Source: an uncultured Dyadobacter sp. (GTDB lineage: Bacteria; Bacteroidota; Bacteroidia; Cytophagales; Spirosomataceae). From it: a stretch of 64,000 nt of DNA. A program made the translations under genes and the position numbers. This document shows, in pieces, positions 43,984 to 52,671 of this stretch (the stretch's first letter is position 1; each line of letters starts with the position of its first letter). The stretch lies in NCBI RefSeq assembly GCF_946482605.1, contig NZ_CAMLSE010000012.1, positions 62,001-126,000 on the forward strand, in the 5' to 3' direction. Under the pieces are notes generated by a model, which saw only the letters and a program-made list of their open reading frames with translations, was not told the DNA's origin and ran no database searches.

Positions 43984-44916
43984 ATGAATATCCAGCAGCT
44001 GGAATACATTGTCGCAGTCGACAACCACAGGCATTTCGTGCAGGCGGCCGAGCACTGCAATGTTACCCAACCTACCCTCTCGATGATGATCCGGAAACTC
44101 GAAGAGGAGCTTTCGGTTAAGATCTTCGACAGGACCAAGCAGCCTATCGTCCCCACCGGTATCGGGCGGGAGATCATCGACCAGGCCAAAACTATCCTGC
44201 GGGAGGCATCGCGGATGAACGAAATCGCCAAACATTTCAACGGAGACCTGTCGGGCGAACTCCACGTCGGCGTCATACCGACCATCGCGCCCTATCTGCT
44301 CCCCCATTTTGTGAACCCATTCATCTCGAAATACCCCGATATCAAACTGCATGTATCGGAAATGATCACGGAACGCATCATTGCCGGGCTGAAAATGGGT
44401 AATCTGGATGTGGGCATCATTGCATCGGTGTCCGAGGAAAACAGTTTGCAGGAAATACCGATGTATAAGGAGCGGTTTTATGCCTATGTATCCGAGAAGA
44501 CCGACCTTTACGCAAAGCAGTACATTTTACCCACCGACATCGAGCCCAATGAGCTGTGGCTGCTCGAAGAAGGGCATTGTTTCCGGACCCAGATCCAGCG
44601 GTTGTGCGAACTGAGCCGCAACAGCCAGTTCGGCAGTAGTTTCAGTTATCGCTCAGGCAGCATTGAAACACTGATCCGGATGGTCGAACGTAATGGCGGC
44701 ATTACCATCCTGCCCGAAATGGCGGTGCTGGAACTGTCGGAAGAAAGGCAAAAGCATATCCGGCATTTCCGCTTTCCCGAGCCCGCACGAGAAGTGTGCC
44801 TGGTGGTGAACCGGGAACAAATGAAAGCCCGCCTGATCGACGCATTGAAGGAAGGGATCACAGCCCACCTGCCGGCAGGGATCCTGAACAGGGACATGGA
44901 GTTGAAGGTGTTGTAG
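43984..44916 (+). CDS. oxyR: OxyR-type LysR-family peroxide sensor and regulator
   Basis: 310 residues. A LysR winged helix-turn-helix spans 1-60 (LEYIVAVDNHRHFVQAAEHC, VTQPTLSMMIRKLEEELSVK) and the effector domain 90-305. The redox pair is conserved: EEGHCFRTQIQRLCEL places cysteines at C199 and C208, the same spacing and numbers as in E. coli OxyR. Oxidation by peroxide should form the C199-C208 disulfide and switch the protein to its activating form. The divergent catalase gene is the obvious target. The start at 43984 is the first ATG and gives the expected MNIQQLEYIV. Confidence 0.95.
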   Translation: MNIQQLEYIVAVDNHRHFVQAAEHCNVTQPTLSMMIRKLEEELSVKIFDRTKQPIVPTGIGREIIDQAKTILREASRMNEIAKHFNGDLSGELHVGVIPTIAPYLLPHFVNPFISKYPDIKLHVSEMITERIIAGLKMGNLDVGIIASVSEENSLQEIPMYKERFYAYVSEKTDLYAKQYILPTDIEPNELWLLEEGHCFRTQIQRLCELSRNSQFGSSFSYRSGSIETLIRMVERNGGITILPEMAVLELSEERQKHIRHFRFPEPAREVCLVVNREQMKARLIDALKEGITAHLPAGILNRDMELKVL

Positions 44917-44929
44917 CTGAAAATTGCCC

Positions 44930-44959
44930 GGGGAGGTTTTCAAACGATGAAACCTCCCC
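44930..44959. terminator. Possible bidirectional terminator between oxyR and the ATPase gene
   Basis: GGGGAGGTTTTC (44930-44941) pairs with GAAACCTCCCC (44949-44959) with a 7-base loop and one unpaired base. It overlaps the last codons of the convergent ATPase gene. There is no clear T-run on either side, so its strength is uncertain. Confidence 0.45.
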
Positions 44960-46121
44960 AAATGTACCCTTCGAAGACTCTTGCAGGATGGCGGCCCACA
45001 ATATATGATTCATTGATAGCCAGATTTTTAGCCAGTGACTGCGTATTTTTCAAATCAGCCTCCGTGCCGGTCTCTTTCACTTCGAAGCATTGTTTCTGGT
45101 CGAGTATGAAATCAATTTCCCGTCCCGTTTTGAGCTGGTAGTAAGCGATCTCACCATGGTGTAAGAGCTGGTTAAAAACCGCATTCTCAAACTTCGCCCC
45201 GCTGCTCAACTCCACAAACCTGGAAGCAATCCCATTATCCAGAAAATAAACTTTTCTCGCCTTGACAATTTCCCGCTCAGGACTATTGGCCATTACAGGA
45301 ATCATTTTGATCAGATAACTTTTTTCAAGCAGGTCGAGGTAGTTTTCAACAGTTTGCCTGGCCATGCCCGTGACACTCGTCAACTTGGAAATATCCAGCT
45401 TGGTGCCAATTCGGACAGAAAGCAGCCGGATCAGTTTGAATAAGTTCGTCGGGTTACGAATATCCGAAAGCAAGCTGAGGTCAAAGTTGATGTAGGAGCT
45501 GATGATATCGCTGAGCAGATCTTTCTTATCTTCATCGGACTCCGCCAGTACCACTTCCGGAAATCCCCCGAATTCAATGTACTCGTTGTAATAGGCTTTT
45601 AATCGCTCATACTCCGCTGGGATAAACCGTGTCGCGGCATCGATACTCATCCTCTTGGCTTGTACCCCCTTGAATGACAATACTTCTCCAAAATTCAGCG
45701 GGTATATTTCAAATATCTTTTTCCGCCCTGCCAGAGATTCCGAAAACTGATTCTTCATGTAGTAGGCACTGGAGCCCGTCACGATAAACTTGATATCGTA
45801 GGTATCGTAGAGGTACTTTAAAACACTCGGCAGATTAGGTACCAGCTGAATTTCATCCAGACCGATCAGTACTTTCTTTGTAAAATCAGTTCCTTGACGG
45901 GTTAATGCCTGTACAATGGTTTCGTAATTAGGCTCCGAAAACAGCGTTCGCACATCGATCCTCTCGAGATCGAAGTAATGCTTCTGTGGAATATCGCATT
46001 GTGCCATCAGCTGTTTCACCAGGGTCGTTTTCCCGGTTCGCCTCATTCCTGTGAGCACGGTGATCTGCCGCTTAGTGGTGTGGGCGAGAAGCTTTGGGTA
46101 GATGTCGCGGGCCTGGAACAT
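44940..46121 (-). CDS. AAA-family ATPase with C-terminal DUF4143 domain
   Basis: 393 residues. The N-terminal AAA_14 ATPase has a Walker A motif at 25-33 (GMRRTGKTT, K31), a Walker B motif near 85-91 (VLIGLDEIQ) and a sensor-like VTGSSAYYM (115-123). The conserved SLAGRKKIFEIYPLNFGE follows. A middle winged-helix region (about 225-285, KLDISKLTSVTGMARQTVEN) leads into the DUF4143 C-terminal domain, which contains a nuclease-like segment (about 315-370: FENAVFNQLL, YYQLKTGREIDFIL, CFEVKET), with the E-x-K of a PD-(D/E)XK fold. The cellular role of this very common family is unknown. The promoter region carries 33-bp periodic repeats. Confidence 0.88.
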   Translation of the reverse strand: MFQARDIYPKLLAHTTKRQITVLTGMRRTGKTTLVKQLMAQCDIPQKHYFDLERIDVRTLFSEPNYETIVQALTRQGTDFTKKVLIGLDEIQLVPNLPSVLKYLYDTYDIKFIVTGSSAYYMKNQFSESLAGRKKIFEIYPLNFGEVLSFKGVQAKRMSIDAATRFIPAEYERLKAYYNEYIEFGGFPEVVLAESDEDKKDLLSDIISSYINFDLSLLSDIRNPTNLFKLIRLLSVRIGTKLDISKLTSVTGMARQTVENYLDLLEKSYLIKMIPVMANSPEREIVKARKVYFLDNGIASRFVELSSGAKFENAVFNQLLHHGEIAYYQLKTGREIDFILDQKQCFEVKETGTEADLKNTQSLAKNLAINESYIVGRHPARVFEGYIWGGFIV

Positions 46122-46122
46122 G

Positions 46123-46255
46123 TTACCATTTTTAAAGTACAGTGTAAAAATAGTAATACTATTTTATAGTTGCATAAGTAAAATAGTAAAACTATAATAC
46201 AACTACACTTTAAAAATAGTAAAGCTAACCCATAACTGCACCTTAAAAATAGTAA
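46123..46255 (-). repeat. 33-bp periodic repeats upstream of the DUF4143 ATPase gene
   Basis: TAAAAATAGTAA occurs at 46145, 46211 and 46244, with a one-base-shorter form (TAAAATAGTAA) at 46179, so the copies are spaced 34, 32 and 33 bases. Read on the minus strand the unit begins TTTACTATTTTTAARGTG. An inverted copy with one mismatch, TTACCATTTTTA (46123-46134), lies one base before the ATPase start codon. Within the array, AAAATAGTAATACTATTTT (46147-46165) is a perfect palindrome around a single central base. This looks like a multi-site operator or a specific repeat family. Confidence 0.7.
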
Positions 46256-46258
46256 ATG

Positions 46259-47977
46259 CTACGCCAGTTTGGCCAACCGGCTGCGTAAATAGGATTCGAT
46301 CTGTTCCAGGCTTAATGCATTGAAAGTCATGTCTTTCGTCAAGCCGCCTTTACGGGCATTCGCAACGCCGTAATGCATATCGAGGTAGCCTTCCATTGCG
46401 TGCGCGTCGGGATTGATGCTGAGCATGACACCTTTTTCCATGCAATAGGAGATCCAGCGCCAGTCGAGGTCGAGACGCCAGGGGGATGCATTGATCTCCA
46501 CAACAACGTTATTTGCCGCACACGCGTCGATAATCACCTTATGATCAATCGGATAACCTTCACGGGATAGCAATAGTCGCCCTGTCGGGTGGCCAAGAAT
46601 AGTGGTATAGGGATTTTCAATGGCCCGCAATAAACGCGTCGTTGCTTTTTCCAGCGACATGGTCAGATTGCTGTGCACCGACGCTACGATGTAGTCGAAA
46701 GACGCTAGCACGTCGGCAGGATAGTCCAGTGAACCATCACCCAAAATATCAGATTCGATACCTTTGAGAATTTTGAAAGGTTTTCCGGGGTTTTCAACCG
46801 CAAAACGGGCATTCAACTTCGCTATTTCCTCATGTTGCCGGATCACCTCCTCAACTTTCAAACCTTGTGCATAGGTCGCAGTTTGGGAATGATCGGCAAT
46901 GCCCAGGTACTCAAAACCCAGCTCGCGACAGTGCAGGGCCATTTGTTCGAGCGTATGCTGACCATCGGAATAGGTACTGTGGTTGTGCAGGATGCCTTTC
47001 AGGTCGTCCCACGTCACAAGCTGGTCCGGCGAATGCGTCTCGGCCCAGGCAAACTCACCGGCACCTTCACGCATTTCCGGTACGATGTAAGGAAGGCCGG
47101 CCCGCTCATAAATGGCCTGCTCGCTCTCTGCTTCTTCATAATGGGCATGTTTCCAGATCGTGCTGCCCGACGTGCCTGCCAAACCGAGGTGGTCTGCGCC
47201 AGCGGTTTCCAGGAAGAGCTCGTTGACCATCCGTTCCGGCTTCACCGCAACAATCTCGACCGCCACTGCCACATCCTGAATATGTCCGCGCCAGACAAAC
47301 GGCGAGGAAGATTTCTCATCCTGAACCAGGAATTCGATCTCTCCGATCGTGCTTTGCAACAATGCCGGCGAATCCGTAGCGGCCACAATGCGGATCGTGT
47401 CGACGACCTCCGATTTTCTACGGATATCCCCCGCCGCCTCTACCTGCCCAAAAGTCTTTTTCAGCTCCTGCACGATCACATGCGCGACCGACTCGGCCTT
47501 ATCCATTCTGAGCTTCCCGGCCTGATCCTTTAAAAATGCCAGGGAGTCCAGTATCTTCTGCTGCGTGCTGGCACCGAAACCCTTCACTTTCGCAACCGTT
47601 CCATTCAGGCAAGCCAGTTCGAGCTCGTGCAGATTGTCGATACCCAGCTCTTGCCACAGTATCGCGATCTTCTTGGGTCCGATCCCCTTGATATTGAACA
47701 TCTCCATCACACCCAACGGCGTGTTGCTGATAAGTTCTTCCAATTCAGGGAAAGTACCGGTTTTCGCGATCTGCATGATCTTACCTGCGGTGCTTTTCCC
47801 AATCCCCTGCAATTTGACAAGTTCTTGCTCGGTCATATACTGAAGTTCGCTCTCCTTGTATTTATCAAGGTAAAAAGCGGCTACGGCATATCCTTTGACT
47901 TTGAATGGGTCTGCGTGATGCAGTTCAAGGAGTTTAACCGTCAGTTCGAGGATCTCGACAATTTCCGAATTGCTCAT
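46259..47977 (-). CDS. polX: PolX-family protein with degenerate polymerase site and intact PHP exonuclease domain
   Basis: 572 residues, the normal length of bacterial PolX. Helix-hairpin-helix motifs lie at 55-65 (LQGIGKSTAGK) and 95-103 (IKGIGPKKI). The polymerase palm, about 160-310, should hold a GDIDxL aspartate pair but reads AGDIRRKSEVVDTIRIVAA, leaving T194 and R196 at the metal-binding positions; the third acidic residue region reads VAVEIVAV. The C-terminal PHP domain (328-572) is intact: HNHSTYSDG, IADHSQ, ASVHSN, GHPTGR, EINASPWRLD and NPDAH. It probably acts as a 3'-5' exonuclease or phosphoesterase in base-excision repair without DNA synthesis. It is divergent from the epimerase gene. 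Confidence 0.9.
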   Translation of the reverse strand: MSNSEIVEILELTVKLLELHHADPFKVKGYAVAAFYLDKYKESELQYMTEQELVKLQGIGKSTAGKIMQIAKTGTFPELEELISNTPLGVMEMFNIKGIGPKKIAILWQELGIDNLHELELACLNGTVAKVKGFGASTQQKILDSLAFLKDQAGKLRMDKAESVAHVIVQELKKTFGQVEAAGDIRRKSEVVDTIRIVAATDSPALLQSTIGEIEFLVQDEKSSSPFVWRGHIQDVAVAVEIVAVKPERMVNELFLETAGADHLGLAGTSGSTIWKHAHYEEAESEQAIYERAGLPYIVPEMREGAGEFAWAETHSPDQLVTWDDLKGILHNHSTYSDGQHTLEQMALHCRELGFEYLGIADHSQTATYAQGLKVEEVIRQHEEIAKLNARFAVENPGKPFKILKGIESDILGDGSLDYPADVLASFDYIVASVHSNLTMSLEKATTRLLRAIENPYTTILGHPTGRLLLSREGYPIDHKVIIDACAANNVVVEINASPWRLDLDWRWISYCMEKGVMLSINPDAHAMEGYLDMHYGVANARKGGLTKDMTFNALSLEQIESYLRSRLAKLA

Positions 47978-48259
47978 AAGGATTGGGATTGATGAATTCT
48001 TTGCGAATTACGAAGTATGCGTCAGCATTTGCAAATCAAAGCGGCCCGGCAACGGGATAATCCGGTCAAGTAGTTATGCCATTGGCCCGTCTTACCTAAA
48101 AAATACGACCTGAAAAACAGGCTGTGGCAGGACACTGAAAAAGGATTATTGTTCCATAAAAAATATTTATAATCATAAACCCGGGACCCGATAGCCGGGA
48201 GCTGAGCCATCGAAGTATTATCTATTAACCATTTTAAACTCTTGACATTTCCAAAACCA

Positions 48260-49525
48260 ATGAATGCAGATCAATTGAAAAGTTACCGCGAGGAAATTCG
48301 TCAGCACCTCACCAATGAATTGCTGCCCTTCTGGGAAAACCGGTGTGTGGACAAAGAAAACGGCGGCTTTATTACCCATTTCGACAATGCAGGCCATGAT
48401 TCGGGCGAAGATGAAAAATCACTGATCGCACAGACACGCACGGTTTACACGTTCTCATCGGCTCACCGTGCAGGCTATGGTGAGGGGCGCTATGCCGAAA
48501 TCGCCAGGCATGGCGTGGATTTCCTGATCAACAAGATGTGGGATCAGGAACACGGCGGCTTTTACTGGCTCATGGATCGCAAAGGGGATGTTAAAATTGA
48601 TGAAAAAATCGTCTACGGGCACAGTTTCGCCATATATAGCCTTGCCGAATACACCCTCGCAACCGGCGACCCGCGCGGACTCGAGTATTCGGAAAAAGTT
48701 TTCGATCTCCTGCAAAAGCATGGGGCCGACACTTACTATGGTGGATATTTCGAAATGTTCCATCGTAACTGGGACCTGAAAGGCCCCGGCGCGGCAGGTG
48801 GCGACCGCAAGACCCTAGACGCGCATATGCACCTCATGGAGGCGTTCACTACCTTATATGAAGCGAGCGGCAAGCAGGTCCACCGTCGCAAGCTGGTGGA
48901 GATCATCCGTTTGCTGATCAACAAGATCATGCATCCGCAATACAAAACGGGCATTCCGCAATTCTGGGAAGACTGGACCGTCGCACCGCAGATCAAATTC
49001 GACATTATCTGGGGTTGGGACCGCTTCACGGAAGACGGCCTGAAAAGTGCGGCCGAGGACAATACCAGTTACGGTCACAATGTAGAATTTGCCTGGCTGC
49101 TCATGCACGCGCTCGACATCGCCGGAATACCTTACGACGAATACCAGGATCAGCTCCGGGCCTCTTTTGACCACGCTGTCGAACACGGCATCGACTGGGA
49201 ATTTGGAGGCGTGTACGTGGAAGGCTCGCACGCTGGAGAAGTGTACGACCGCGAAAAGGAGTTCTGGCAACAGGCTGAGGTCATCATCGGGATGCTGGAC
49301 GCTTACCGTATCTACGGCGACGAAAAGTACCTGAAAGCCTATGACGCGACGCACCGTTTTGTTTTTGATAAAATGATCCATCATTCCGTGGGAGAATGGC
49401 TGCCGTTGCTGACCCGCCAGGGCGAACCGATCTGGAAACACATGAGTCATTCGTGGAAAGTCAACTACCATTCGGTGCGCTCGATGGTACAGGGGATCGT
49501 ACGCTTGAACAAACTGATCGGGTAA
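48260..49525 (+). CDS. N-acylglucosamine 2-epimerase family enzyme, cellobiose/mannobiose 2-epimerase type
   Basis: 421 residues from ATG 48260; a TTG six codons upstream could also open the frame but is less likely. The protein is an (alpha/alpha)6 barrel of the AGE family. Conserved pieces are WENRCVDKENGGFI, the RTVYTFSSAHR region, GGFYWLMDRKGD, LDAHMHLMEAFTTLYEASG (His189 and His191), GHNVEFAWLL (His273) and HMSHSWKVNYHSVRSM (His397, His404), which match the catalytic His set of cellobiose 2-epimerases. It should convert the reducing-end glucose of cello- or manno-oligosaccharides to its C2 epimer in the cytoplasm. It is monocistronic and fits the organism's glucan-degrading genes. Confidence 0.88.
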   Translation: MNADQLKSYREEIRQHLTNELLPFWENRCVDKENGGFITHFDNAGHDSGEDEKSLIAQTRTVYTFSSAHRAGYGEGRYAEIARHGVDFLINKMWDQEHGGFYWLMDRKGDVKIDEKIVYGHSFAIYSLAEYTLATGDPRGLEYSEKVFDLLQKHGADTYYGGYFEMFHRNWDLKGPGAAGGDRKTLDAHMHLMEAFTTLYEASGKQVHRRKLVEIIRLLINKIMHPQYKTGIPQFWEDWTVAPQIKFDIIWGWDRFTEDGLKSAAEDNTSYGHNVEFAWLLMHALDIAGIPYDEYQDQLRASFDHAVEHGIDWEFGGVYVEGSHAGEVYDREKEFWQQAEVIIGMLDAYRIYGDEKYLKAYDATHRFVFDKMIHHSVGEWLPLLTRQGEPIWKHMSHSWKVNYHSVRSMVQGIVRLNKLIG

Positions 49526-49730
49526 TTCTTTGTGATCCATCTGTCGCGGCCCCGTTCGCTCAGGGAGACATTTTGCGCTAGCTACCAGCAAGAATCTGGA
49601 CGTTCCGGGAAAATTTTTACTCATTGGCAACCTCCGGAGCATGTCATGAGAAGTGGAATGGTTCTTGAAGATGATGATGCAGACAGCGCTTCAAAAAGCG
49701 CCATTATCAAATTTTAAAAACCACACAATC

Positions 49731-49928
49731 ATGAGCGCATTCACACAACAAGTCAAAGGAAACTGGAACGAACTCAAAGGGAAGTTCAAGCAACAATATG
49801 CTGATCTGACTGATGACGACCTGCTGTATGAAGAAGGAAAAGAAGATGAGCTTCTTGGAAAAATTCAGAAAAAAATCGGCAAAACCAGAGAGGAAGTAGA
49901 GAGCGAAGTTGAAAGCTGGTCACGCTAG
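49731..49928 (+). CDS. CsbD-family stress protein
   Basis: 65 residues from ATG 49731; the frame is open upstream but the family always begins near [20 protein letters not shown], as here. The rest, [20 protein letters not shown] and [11 protein letters not shown], fits the CsbD fold throughout. It is a small, highly charged, probably cytoplasmic protein of the general stress response; its biochemical role is unknown. It is followed by a strong terminator 20 bases after the stop. The 205 bases upstream contain no other gene. Confidence 0.92.
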   Translation: MSAFTQQVKGNWNELKGKFKQQYADLTDDDLLYEEGKEDELLGKIQKKIGKTREEVESEVESWSR

Positions 49929-49948
49929 ACCTAAGCAGGTCGATATAA

Positions 49949-49982
49949 AGCCCCGGGAACATTTGGTTCCGGGGCTTTTTTT
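49949..49982 (+). terminator. Rho-independent terminator after the CsbD gene
   Basis: AGCCCCGGGAAC (49949-49960) pairs with GTTCCGGGGCT (49966-49976) with one bulged G and a 5-base loop. It is followed by seven T (49976-49982). Confidence 0.9.
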
Positions 49983-50054
49983 GTAGTAGCCAGCCATTGG
50001 GAAGCGCTTTTAACACTATATTACCGACCAAAAATCCTAAATCCGCTTTCCGAA

Positions 50055-51056
50055 ATGAATCCGAATGAAATACCCGTCGGCATTGTTGGCCTTGGTTTAA
50101 TGGGGTGCAGCATTGTAACCTGCCTGCTTATCGCCGGTCACCCGGTGGCGGCCATCGCCCCTATCCCTGCCGATCTTGATCACGCCGAGCGCCGCATCCG
50201 TGAGCATTTGCAGAACGCCTGGCAAAACGGCATTATCGAGAACGAACCGGAATTTTACCTTCGGAAACTCATCATTAGCGAGGACTATTCAGTGCTCTAC
50301 CCATGCAAACTGGTGAATGAATGCACGATCGAGAACATCGGGATCAAGCAGGCGGTGTATCAAAAGATCGAAAAGGAAATTGCGTCGGACGCATTGCTGA
50401 CCAGCAACACTTCCGCCATCCCGATCAGTCAGTTACAGCAATTGACACAACATCCCTCGCGCTTCCTGGGCCTTCATTGGACCGAACCCGCTCACACGAC
50501 CCGCTTCCTGGAAATCATCTGCGGTGAGCAGTCCGATATCCGGAACGGCGAATATTTGTATGAGCTATCGCATTTGTGGGGTAAAGAGCCTATTCTGGTC
50601 CGGAAAGACATTGCGGGTTTTATCACCAACCGGCTCATGTACGCCATGTACCGGGAGGCGATCAGCCTGGTCGAGAACGGCTATGCGACGATTGAGGATG
50701 TAGACCGCTCCTGCCGCAACAATGCGGGTTATTTCATGACGCTCGTCGGCGTGTTCCGCTGGATGGACCTCACCGGCGTCCCGGCTTACCACACCGTCAT
50801 GAAGAATTTGTTGCCTACCTTAAACAACAGCACAGAAGTTCCCGAGTTGATCGACAAGGTCGTGCGTGAGGGCGGAAAAGGCATCCTCAATTCCCACGGT
50901 TTTTATGAATACGAGCCGGGGGAAGCGGAAGTGTGGGAGGAAACATTCAAGGAATTCACCTACGACATCCGGGAACTTGCATTGAAATACCCAGGCGATA
51001 TTGTGAAGAGGCGATTGGCAGAGAAACGTGAGATGAACCAGGATGAAGAAGTTTAG
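50055..51056 (+). CDS. 3-hydroxyacyl-CoA dehydrogenase family NAD-dependent enzyme
   Basis: 333 residues. The Rossmann NAD site is GIVGLGLMGCSI (9-20). The family motifs follow: ALLTSNTSAIPIS (113-125), FLGLHWTEPAH with the catalytic His141, then KDIAGFITNRLMYAMYREA opening the all-helical C-terminal dimerisation domain, and GGKGILNSHGFYEY near the end. The usual HFFNP is HWTEP, so the substrate may differ from fatty acyl-CoA (the family also contains hydroxy-acid and sugar-acid dehydrogenases). It is a stand-alone dehydrogenase with no enoyl-CoA hydratase domain or beta-oxidation neighbour. Its last 100 bases overlap a converging antitoxin-like frame. Confidence 0.85.
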   Translation: MNPNEIPVGIVGLGLMGCSIVTCLLIAGHPVAAIAPIPADLDHAERRIREHLQNAWQNGIIENEPEFYLRKLIISEDYSVLYPCKLVNECTIENIGIKQAVYQKIEKEIASDALLTSNTSAIPISQLQQLTQHPSRFLGLHWTEPAHTTRFLEIICGEQSDIRNGEYLYELSHLWGKEPILVRKDIAGFITNRLMYAMYREAISLVENGYATIEDVDRSCRNNAGYFMTLVGVFRWMDLTGVPAYHTVMKNLLPTLNNSTEVPELIDKVVREGGKGILNSHGFYEYEPGEAEVWEETFKEFTYDIRELALKYPGDIVKRRLAEKREMNQDEEV

Positions 51057-51192
51057 CCGCTACTTCGGGGGAAACTTCTTGTAAATTTCGCCCCACTTTA
51101 TCGGCGATATATGCATTTCTGTAACCCGACTGGTCGATCAGCGTCCCGAGACGTTGTTTGAGTTCCTTGTAATCTTCGATGATCCCTAGCAT
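50956..51192 (-). pseudogene. Remnant of a small XRE/antitoxin-like protein
   Basis: The frame opens at ATG 51192 with MLGIIEDYKELKQRLGTLID followed by QSGYRNAYIADKVG. This strongly resembles the N-terminus of short Bacteroidota helix-turn-helix antitoxin-like proteins (YKELKxRLGxLIDxSGYRNxYIAxKLG). After KVG the frame runs into the complement of the dehydrogenase gene, where the sequence (RNLQEVSPEVAA) no longer fits. A +1 shift gives KWGEIYKKFPPK and a stop. I read it as the 5' part of a gene whose remainder was lost or frameshifted at about 51075. A short functional protein cannot be excluded. Confidence 0.4.
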
Positions 51193-51249
51193 GTCATTAG
51201 CTTTTTCGCTAAATAAAATCAGTAATATGACAAATAATAATCAACGAAA

Positions 51250-52503
51250 TCACTGATTCACCTTCCCGTCTTTTAAAAACATCGTCGTCCCGGATATCCC
51301 GTTGCGGTCTTTAAGATAAAAGAACCCGTACTTGTATCCCCCGGCCGGCATCGGGCAGGTGATCGTGTTTGCCTGGGTGTCGATTTTTGCGTCCTGGCGG
51401 AGCCAGTTTCGGTGTTCGTTATCCGAAGTCACGTCGGTAGTGTAATAAAACTCCGCTACCGACACGCGTTCCGCCACCTCACTTTTCAGAGACATCTTCA
51501 ACTGGTTGTTTTCCGTCAGGATTACCCGCGGTCCAACAAAAGGATAGGGCTTTCCGTGAAGTGCTCCGTCAAAAAATATGCGGATCTCCGGCGGAGCCCA
51601 GCCGGCCTGATGGCTGTGGGGCATATCCGGGATAATACAAACCTGCCCATTCCGGCTCATTTCATAGGTTTTGATATAGGGCGCGACATTATAGTGCTTA
51701 TCCTTGTTGCCATTGATAAAATACATGAACGGCTTCGCAAAACCCAGGTAAGCGGACGGATCGAAAAACTTCATCCACCGGGCCTTTGCTGCGGGCGACA
51801 ATGCATTCAACGGCTCTTTGAACACGTCCGACTCATCATAAAACCCGCAACCGTAGACCGGCGCGGCAGCGATAAAACGACTGTCAAGACTGGCGACGAG
51901 GCAGGTAAGGTAGCCACCCCAGCTAATGCCCGTCACGCCCGTCCGGAGTGGATCAATTTCCGGGAAACTTAGCAACAGCGAATGCGCCAGAATAGAGCTT
52001 GCGACCGCATGGTAAGTCCACACATCACGGATATCTCCCTGCATGATCTTCCCGAACTTGTTCACATTGGCCTGGTCGGGCCCGGGTTTGTCAATCTTCT
52101 TGCCATCGGGACCATTGCCCGATAAATCCATCGCGATGGCTGCATACCCTTCCCTGGCCCATTTCTCCACCCATTCCCGAAATGCTTTGCCGCCTCCGCC
52201 GTGAATCAGCACCATCCCGGGAAACTGCTGCGTACCCGGTTTCCGGCCTGCGATTAGGTCGGGATTGGAGTAATAGGCAAAAACCTCGGTCGGCTTGCCC
52301 TCATAATCCACACTGCTGAACAACAAGGACCGCACCGGATCGCCTTCGTCCAGCCATCGGAACCCGGGTGCGCTGCTCAGTTTTTTCAGGTCCCACAACA
52401 GGGTGTCGACCTTGATATGCCTGGCATCGATGAGCCAGGGCTGCTTGAACTGCGCCTGCGCGCCGCTGCTGACTAATAGTAGTATGGCAATGATTTTTTT
52501 CAT
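51250..52503 (-). CDS. Secreted alpha/beta hydrolase (acetyl-xylan-esterase/dienelactone hydrolase-like)
   Basis: 417 residues from ATG 52503, where MKKIIAILLLVSSGAQAQ is a signal peptide; the open frame continues 92 codons upstream but overlaps the divergent cydA start and lacks protein-like features. The fold shows GMVLIHGGGGKAFREWVEKW (oxyanion region), YAAIAMDLSGNG, the nucleophile elbow GISWGG, FINGNKDKHY (likely acid Asp) and DMPHSHQAGW with the catalytic His. A C-terminal beta-domain (about 320-417) follows. This resembles periplasmic PhoPQ-regulated or acetylxylan esterase-like hydrolases. The substrate is unknown; a carbohydrate ester is plausible. Confidence 0.82.
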   Translation of the reverse strand: MKKIIAILLLVSSGAQAQFKQPWLIDARHIKVDTLLWDLKKLSSAPGFRWLDEGDPVRSLLFSSVDYEGKPTEVFAYYSNPDLIAGRKPGTQQFPGMVLIHGGGGKAFREWVEKWAREGYAAIAMDLSGNGPDGKKIDKPGPDQANVNKFGKIMQGDIRDVWTYHAVASSILAHSLLLSFPEIDPLRTGVTGISWGGYLTCLVASLDSRFIAAAPVYGCGFYDESDVFKEPLNALSPAAKARWMKFFDPSAYLGFAKPFMYFINGNKDKHYNVAPYIKTYEMSRNGQVCIIPDMPHSHQAGWAPPEIRIFFDGALHGKPYPFVGPRVILTENNQLKMSLKSEVAERVSVAEFYYTTDVTSDNEHRNWLRQDAKIDTQANTITCPMPAGGYKYGFFYLKDRNGISGTTMFLKDGKVNQ

Positions 52504-52671
52504 CCTTTTTATTGATCCGGATAATGGCGAAAATATTTTGATAAAAAAGCGAAAAATGCCGATCATTTTAACCCTGATGATGGTTCTTCTAAAAGACTTC
52601 CTTAGTTTTGAATTACCCTTGGCAGCTGTTCCTAACCCGGAAAACGATATTTTTTCAGTAAATCTATTCCC

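Noticed and set aside
48242..48259. TTG start for the epimerase gene
   Set aside because: An ATG at 48260 lies six codons downstream and fits the family N-terminus as well.
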